Shown here: one piece after another, positions 13,891-18,269 of the stretch
Layout: every line of letters starts with the position of its first letter
Numbering within the stretch: position 1 is the first letter of the stretch
DNA from: JBHOQX01 sp042408595
Lineage (GTDB): Bacteria > Chloroflexota > Chloroflexia > Chloroflexales > Roseiflexaceae
Direction of reading: 5' to 3'
NCBI GenBank assembly: GCA_042408595.1
Contig: JBHOQX010000110.1
Span: forward strand, 1-18,269
DNA length: 18,269 nt
Translations under genes and position numbers: made by a program
The notes under the pieces: model-generated
What the model was told of the DNA's origin: nothing
The model's database searches: none
What the model saw: the letters and a program-made list of their open reading frames with translations, nothing else

Positions 13891-15294
13891 ATGGCAGCCA
13901 AAGCCGACATTCGCACAAACCGAACCCAGCGGGCGCTGCTGATCGCGGCCCTGATCGGCGGCGCGCTACTGCTGGCGCTCGTCGCGGGCCTGGCCGCTGG
14001 CAACAACCGCCTGCTGATCGCCTCCCTGTTTCTCCTGGCGCCGGGGGGCGTCTTCGGGGCGCTGTTTGTCGCGCGCCGCTTCGACCTGGCGGTGCTGCTC
14101 ATCCCACCGCTCGCGCTGCTCCTGCCGACGCTGGAAGCGCCGACCGGGACCGAGACGAAGCTCCCCGCGGTCTGGGTGCTCGCCGGCGGGCTGCTCGGCT
14201 TCTGGTTCCTCACTATGCTCCTGCGCGGGCGCTGGCGCTTCGCCCCGACCGCCCTGAATCGGCCGATGCTGGCGTTCGCCATCGTCTGCACGATCTCGCT
14301 CATCTGGGGTATCGTCTGGCGCGACCCGGTGCTGATCGACGCGCCGCGATTCATTCTTGTGCAGATCACGTCGTTGCTCACGGTTCTCTTCTCGATCGGC
14401 GCGACGCTGCTGATCGGCAACTTTGTGCAGAGCGAGCGGCGCCTCAAGCTGATCGTCGTGTTGTTCATCGTCTGCGGCGGGCTGATGGCGTTCACGCAGT
14501 ACCGCGACATGCACCAGACGCTGCTGAACGACCGCGGCCTGTGGGGCACGTGGGCCGGTGTCGCCGCCTTCGGCGTGCTGATCGCGCAGCCGCGGCTGAG
14601 GTGGCACTGGCGGGCGGCACTGCTGGCCGTGCTGGGCCTGATCCTGTATGTCTCGATCATCGTGAATGGCGACTGGGTATCGGGGTGGGTGCCGCTGCTG
14701 GCCGCCATGCTGACCGCCACCCTCCTGCGCTCGTGGAAGCTGTTCCTTGTCGTCCTGGTGATCACGGCGATCATCGGCTACACCCAGCTCGGCTTCTTCA
14801 CCAAGGTGGCCGACGACAACATCAACGACGGCAGCCTGGAGCGGCTGACGCTCTGGGAGCAGAACTGGCGGGTGGTGCGGGCGCACTGGCTGTTCGGCAC
14901 CGGCCCGGCCGGCTACGCACTCTACTACATGACTTACTACCGCGACGATGCGCGTTCGACCCATAACAACTACCTCGACATCCTGGCACAGTTCGGCTTC
15001 CTCGGCATGGCCGCCTGGCTCTGGCTGACCGGCACGGCCGCCGCCATCGGCTGGCGGCTGGCACACCGCGCGCCGCCTGGCTTTTTACGCACCCTGGCGA
15101 TCATCGCCACCGCCGGCTGGGTCGGCGCGAACGTGTCGATGTTCTTCGGCGACTGGATGCTGCCGTTCGCCTACAACCAGGGCAACGGCGGGTTTAAATA
15201 CACGGTCTACAGTTGGATTTTTCTCGGTACGTTGATCAGCCTGCAGCAGATTCTGCGGAACGATACGGCCGCGGCGGAAGTGACCCACCCATGA
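13891..15294 (+). CDS. O-antigen ligase/polymerase-like membrane protein (Wzy_C family)
   Basis: This 467-residue protein has about eleven to twelve membrane helices. A large external loop at roughly 302-362 contains LTLWEQNWRVVRAHWLFGTG and THNNYLDILAQFGFLG, with R330, H332, G336 and H358, matching the signature of PF04932 (WaaL, Wzy and PglL-type) proteins. Members join a lipid-linked glycan to another glycan, to lipid or to protein on the outer membrane face. Which of these applies cannot be told here. AGGTGA at 13880-13885 overlaps the preceding stop and serves as ribosome binding site five bases from the ATG. The stop overlaps the next start as ATGA. The frame is open much further upstream, but that part is a shadow of the GT39-like gene. 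Confidence 0.85.
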   Translation: MAAKADIRTNRTQRALLIAALIGGALLLALVAGLAAGNNRLLIASLFLLAPGGVFGALFVARRFDLAVLLIPPLALLLPTLEAPTGTETKLPAVWVLAGGLLGFWFLTMLLRGRWRFAPTALNRPMLAFAIVCTISLIWGIVWRDPVLIDAPRFILVQITSLLTVLFSIGATLLIGNFVQSERRLKLIVVLFIVCGGLMAFTQYRDMHQTLLNDRGLWGTWAGVAAFGVLIAQPRLRWHWRAALLAVLGLILYVSIIVNGDWVSGWVPLLAAMLTATLLRSWKLFLVVLVITAIIGYTQLGFFTKVADDNINDGSLERLTLWEQNWRVVRAHWLFGTGPAGYALYYMTYYRDDARSTHNNYLDILAQFGFLGMAAWLWLTGTAAAIGWRLAHRAPPGFLRTLAIIATAGWVGANVSMFFGDWMLPFAYNQGNGGFKYTVYSWIFLGTLISLQQILRNDTAAAEVTHP

Positions 15295-17051
15295 AACGCT
15301 CTTGTTGCCTGCTTGCGCTGCTGCTCGCCGCGCTCGCCTGGGGCGAGCCGGTTGTGCGCGCCCAGGGCGGCGGCTGGGACAAGCCGGTGGAGGTCTCGAG
15401 CGCGCAAAAGACGCGCTCGTCCTGGTTTCCCGATCTGGCCGTAGCGCCCGATGGCAGCGTGCATATCGTCTGGTCGAGCGGGATCACCCGCGAGGATAAG
15501 CCGGGCCAGCCGCGCATCCTCGACCTGCTGATGTACCGCAGCCTGCGCAACGGCCAGTGGTCGGAGATCAACGACATCGACCAGACCGGCGAAGGCGGCT
15601 ACACCGTGCGCAACAGCATCGTGATGGGGCGCGACGGGCAGTTGCACGTGCTGGTGCGCCAGCATCTGACAACCTATGCCATGCGCGCGCCATGGACCGA
15701 TGCCTGGTCGGCGCGGGCCTGGACGGGCATTCCGATCACCCGCGATGGCACCTATTACAACGCCCTGGCGGTGGACAGCAAGGGGCGGCTGCATGCGATC
15801 TGGACGGAAGCGGTGCCAGACAGACCAGGCGTCCCGTCGGTGTGCAAGAACTGCTCCGATATCTTCTACCGCCGTTCCGACGACGGCGGCCAGACATGGA
15901 CCGCCCCGATCAATCTGTCGCAATCGCCCGAGGGCAGCACCAAGCCGCAGATCAAGATCGACAAGAACGATGGCGTCCATGTCGTCTGGGAAGAGGGCTT
16001 CGACTGGTACGTGACCCAGGGCGTGCCGACGGCCGGCGCCTACCGTTACTCGCCCGACGGCGGCCAGAGCTGGGAGCCGACAGTGCGCATGACCCTGCCA
16101 CCGTTCGTGCCGCCTCCACCGCCGGCCGCGCCGGGCGCGCCGCCCGAGCCGACCCCCGCACCGATCGAGCAGGCGCCGATCCAGATGACCCTCGGCCTGA
16201 TCGATCACGAGCAGCCGCTGCTGGTTTACCGTTCGAACGTGACCGACAAGGTCTATTTCCAGCGCTCCGAGGACCGGGGCCGGAGCTGGACACCGCCAGC
16301 GGCCATCCCGAGGATTGTGTCGCGCGATTACAACGATGGCTACACCGATGAATATGCCATGGTGACCGATGGCGATGGTCGAGTGCACCTCTTTTTAGCG
16401 GGATTCCTGGAGGGCGACACCGATCCGACACTCGACCTGAAACCGACCGACCAGCGCAACCGGCCGCGCCTGCTCCATCTCATCTTCGAACGTGGCCGTT
16501 GGTCAGGCCCGGAGGTCGTTTTTACCGACACCGACTACCCCGGCTACGCGCCGGAGGTGACGGCGGCGTGCGATGCGATCGCCCCGAGCCGGTCGCAGAT
16601 GCCGCGGGTGCTCACGCCGGAGCAGAAGGAGACCTTCAGCGCCTGCCGCGCGCAGGAGCGCTATCCGGAGTGGCCGCGGGCCGTGATCCAGGGCGACCGG
16701 CTGTACCTCACCTGGTTCACCCGGAACTCCAACGACCTGCACGACAGCGAAAAGGGCGGCTACCAGGTCTGGTATGCGTCGCGGACGCTGGATAGCCGAC
16801 CGGTGACACCGCCGCCGCAATTCACGCCGACGCCGGCCCCCGTCGCGACGGCTGCGCCGGCCACACCCGCGCCGGCGCCGACCCCGACGCTGGCGCCGGC
16901 AGAGCGCAGCGCCCCCCCTATCGACGCGGCGCCGGCCTGGGAGCAATCCGGCCTGGCGGGTATCGTGATGGCCGTGCTGCCGGTCCTGGGGTTCCTGGCG
17001 CTGTTGATCGGCATGCTGGCGGTGATCCGGTCGCGGCGGCCGCGCCGCTAA
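15291..17051 (+). CDS. Membrane-anchored Asp-box (sialidase-like propeller) surface protein
   Basis: This 586-residue protein has a signal peptide (about residues 1-24, VVRA before the cut). It is followed by a propeller-like region with three Asp-boxes: RSDDGGQTW at 195-203, YSPDGGQSW at 253-261 and RSEDRGRSW at 325-333. Further blades recur as DGSVHIVW, DGQLHVLV, KGRLHAIW, DGVHVVW and DGRVHLFL. A Pro-rich insert lies at 269-295. After residue 504 comes a Pro/Thr/Ala stalk, then a membrane helix at about 554-579 and a basic end, RSRRPRR. The fold is that of sialidases and related glycan-binding propellers. The sialidase arginine triad is not evident, so binding or another activity is possible. 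Its ATG overlaps the Wzy_C stop by four bases (ATGA), indicating coupled translation. Confidence 0.82.
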   Translation: MKRSCCLLALLLAALAWGEPVVRAQGGGWDKPVEVSSAQKTRSSWFPDLAVAPDGSVHIVWSSGITREDKPGQPRILDLLMYRSLRNGQWSEINDIDQTGEGGYTVRNSIVMGRDGQLHVLVRQHLTTYAMRAPWTDAWSARAWTGIPITRDGTYYNALAVDSKGRLHAIWTEAVPDRPGVPSVCKNCSDIFYRRSDDGGQTWTAPINLSQSPEGSTKPQIKIDKNDGVHVVWEEGFDWYVTQGVPTAGAYRYSPDGGQSWEPTVRMTLPPFVPPPPPAAPGAPPEPTPAPIEQAPIQMTLGLIDHEQPLLVYRSNVTDKVYFQRSEDRGRSWTPPAAIPRIVSRDYNDGYTDEYAMVTDGDGRVHLFLAGFLEGDTDPTLDLKPTDQRNRPRLLHLIFERGRWSGPEVVFTDTDYPGYAPEVTAACDAIAPSRSQMPRVLTPEQKETFSACRAQERYPEWPRAVIQGDRLYLTWFTRNSNDLHDSEKGGYQVWYASRTLDSRPVTPPPQFTPTPAPVATAAPATPAPAPTPTLAPAERSAPPIDAAPAWEQSGLAGIVMAVLPVLGFLALLIGMLAVIRSRRPRR

Positions 17052-17185
17052 CCCCCGATACAATGGCGGATCGTACGACTCGCCGGACATAACAATCCTG
17101 TCACATCTCACTGCCCGCCTCTCACGGCCCCGTCATCGCCTGCCGGTATAGTGAGCCCAGTTGACGGCGGCGGCCATGGCGCGGT

Positions 17186-17218
17186 TCTGGCGCGTCGTAG
17201 CCCCGCCGGAGCGCCAGA
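17186..17218 (+). other. Inverted repeat in the 234-base intergenic region
   Basis: TCTGGCGC at 17186-17193 and GCGCCAGA at 17211-17218 form a perfect 8-base-pair stem with a 17-base loop. It lies between the Asp-box gene and the last gene. No T-run follows. The rest of the gap (17052-17285) shows an 8-base palindrome TCGTACGA at 17071-17078 and a TATAGT at 17147-17152 with no matching -35 box. Confidence 0.35.
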
Positions 17219-17274
17219 CGTGGCACCCGGGTCGGCAGGCTCGCCGGAACCAGCGCGCCCCGGCCCGATAGTTT

Positions 17275-17280
17275 GGGGGA
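17275..17280 (+). promoter_or_regulatory. Ribosome binding site deciding the last gene's start
   Basis: GGGGGA lies five bases before ATG 17286. A nearer ATG at 17281 is in another frame that stops after about twenty codons, so 17286 is the real start. Confidence 0.55.
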
Positions 17281-17285
17281 ATGCC

Positions 17286-18269
17286 ATGCGGATCGTGCAA
17301 GGAGTGTTGCTGCGGCGCCTCCGCCTGTTGCTGGCGGCGCTGCTGATCGGTGGGCTGGCGGCGCTGGGCGGCCGCCAGCTGATCGCCGCCCCCACGCCCG
17401 CGCCGATCCTGCTCGTCGTCAACGACTCGGCGCCGAATCCGTTCGGCCGCTACCTGGGCGAGATCCTTCGCGCCGAGGGCCTGAACGCCTACGACGTGAT
17501 GGCGCTCAGCAGCGTCACCGCGAGCGACCTCACCCAGCACGCGGTCACGGTGCTGGCCGAGACGCCGCTCACGCCAGCACAGGCCAGCATGTTCACCAGC
17601 TACGTCTCCGGCGGCGGGTGGCTGCTCGCCATGCGCCCGGACGCGCAGCTCGCGCCGGTGTTCGGCCTCGGCGCGGCGGCGGGCGGCCAGGCCGACGGCT
17701 ACCTCAAGCTCGACGGCGCGCAGCCGCTGGCCCAGGGCCTGCCGACCGCCACGCTGCAGATCCATGGCACAACCGATCGCTATGCCCTCGCCGGCGCGAC
17801 GATGATCGCCACGTTCTACAGCAACCAGACGGCCGCGACGCCCTACCCGGCGGTGGTCACGGCGAGCTATGGCAGCGGGCAGAGCGGGGCCTTCTTGTAC
17901 GACCTGGCACGGAACGTGGTGCTGACCCGGCAAGGCAACCCGGCCAACGCCGATCTGGATGTCGATGGCGACGGCGTGCTGCGCACGATCGACCTATTCC
18001 AGGCATCCGGCGGCGGCGCGCCGTGGGTCGACCGCGACCGTATCCCCATCCCCCAGGCGGACGTTCAACAGCGTCTCTTCGCCCGAATGATCAAGTCGCT
18101 GGCCGGCAACGCGACGCCGCTGCCGCAACTGTGGTATTTCCCGGGCACCGCCAAAACGGTGCTGGTGCTCACCGGCGACGCCCACGCCAACCCGGCCAGC
18201 TATTTCCAGAGCGAGCTGAACGCGATCAACAGCCGCGGCGGGACGGTCACGCTCTATCTCGGCATCGGC
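17286..18269 (+). CDS. Secreted or membrane-anchored protein of unknown function, 3' end missing
   Basis: The frame is open for 328 codons to the window edge. Residues 1-36 are a basic-then-hydrophobic export signal or anchor. Residues 40-120 (ILLVVNDSAPNPFGRYLGEI, VLAETPLTPAQASMF, SGGGWLLAMRPD) look like the alternating strands of a glutamine-amidotransferase-like or ThuA-like Rossmann domain. D225-x-D227-x-D229-G230 to D236 fits an EF-hand or dockerin-type calcium loop. From about 290, TVLVLTGDAHANPASYF resembles the start of a polysaccharide-deacetylase-like barrel, cut off by the edge. Domain assignments are inferences from pattern only. The gene follows a 234-base gap and may have its own promoter. 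Its export signal suggests a role at the surface with the preceding Asp-box protein. Confidence 0.75.
   Translation, partial: MRIVQGVLLRRLRLLLAALLIGGLAALGGRQLIAAPTPAPILLVVNDSAPNPFGRYLGEILRAEGLNAYDVMALSSVTASDLTQHAVTVLAETPLTPAQASMFTSYVSGGGWLLAMRPDAQLAPVFGLGAAAGGQADGYLKLDGAQPLAQGLPTATLQIHGTTDRYALAGATMIATFYSNQTAATPYPAVVTASYGSGQSGAFLYDLARNVVLTRQGNPANADLDVDGDGVLRTIDLFQASGGGAPWVDRDRIPIPQADVQQRLFARMIKSLAGNATPLPQLWYFPGTAKTVLVLTGDAHANPASYFQSELNAINSRGGTVTLYLGIG

Noticed and set aside
15291..17051. Calling the Asp-box protein a sialidase
   Set aside because: Asp-boxes occur in many non-sialidase propellers, and the arginine triad and catalytic residues cannot be identified.
1..18269. tRNA, rRNA or insertion sequence genes
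   Set aside because: No recognisable tRNA or rRNA sequence, transposase frame or terminal inverted repeat with target duplication was seen on reading.

Overview
The window is GC-rich and codes almost entirely on the plus strand. It holds thirteen protein genes, the last cut by the window edge, and I see no RNA gene, transposase or CRISPR array. The gene styles suggest a filamentous Chloroflexota bacterium: GC-rich GT-rich surface-glycan genes, Ala/Pro/Thr-rich secreted proteins, and short heptanucleotide repeats scattered between and inside genes. This assignment is an inference from general character; no taxonomic marker gene is present.

Layout. Positions 253-3858 carry a tight run: a SAM methyltransferase, a GT4 glycosyltransferase and a Wzx-type flippase. 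A 150-base gap with opposed heptamer repeats follows. Then come a second GT4 enzyme (4009-5379), an NAD-dependent nucleotide-sugar epimerase/dehydratase (5416-6411), two tandem paralogous GT2 glycosyltransferases (6530-7432 and 7435-8502) and a secreted PQQ-type sugar dehydrogenase with a PKD domain (8549-10780). A 308-base repeat-bearing gap separates these from a second tight operon at 11089-17051: a GT4 enzyme, a GT39-like membrane glycosyltransferase, an O-antigen-ligase-like (Wzy_C) membrane protein and a membrane-anchored Asp-box protein whose start overlaps the ligase stop. After a 234-base gap, a large secreted protein of uncertain function begins at 17286 and runs off the end.

How the genes fit together. 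The set makes sense as a surface-polysaccharide or glycoprotein-glycan locus. The epimerase supplies a nucleotide sugar, the three GT4 and two GT2 enzymes build a lipid-linked oligosaccharide on the cytoplasmic face, and the methyltransferase may decorate it. The flippase moves it outward. The GT39-like protein may add sugar from a polyprenyl-phosphate donor on the outer face, and the Wzy_C protein polymerises or ligates the glycan. No initiating phosphoglycosyltransferase, chain-length regulator or ABC exporter is in the window, so the locus probably continues outside it.

The most unusual structure is non-coding. Four degenerate tandem arrays with an exact period of 7 (3871-3898, 3968-3995, 8496-8523, 12877-12904) lie between genes, across the stop codon of one GT2 gene, and inside the reading frame of the GT39-like gene. 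I did not find a clearly new enzymatic system. The protein content is a recognisable glycan locus with some unusual members.
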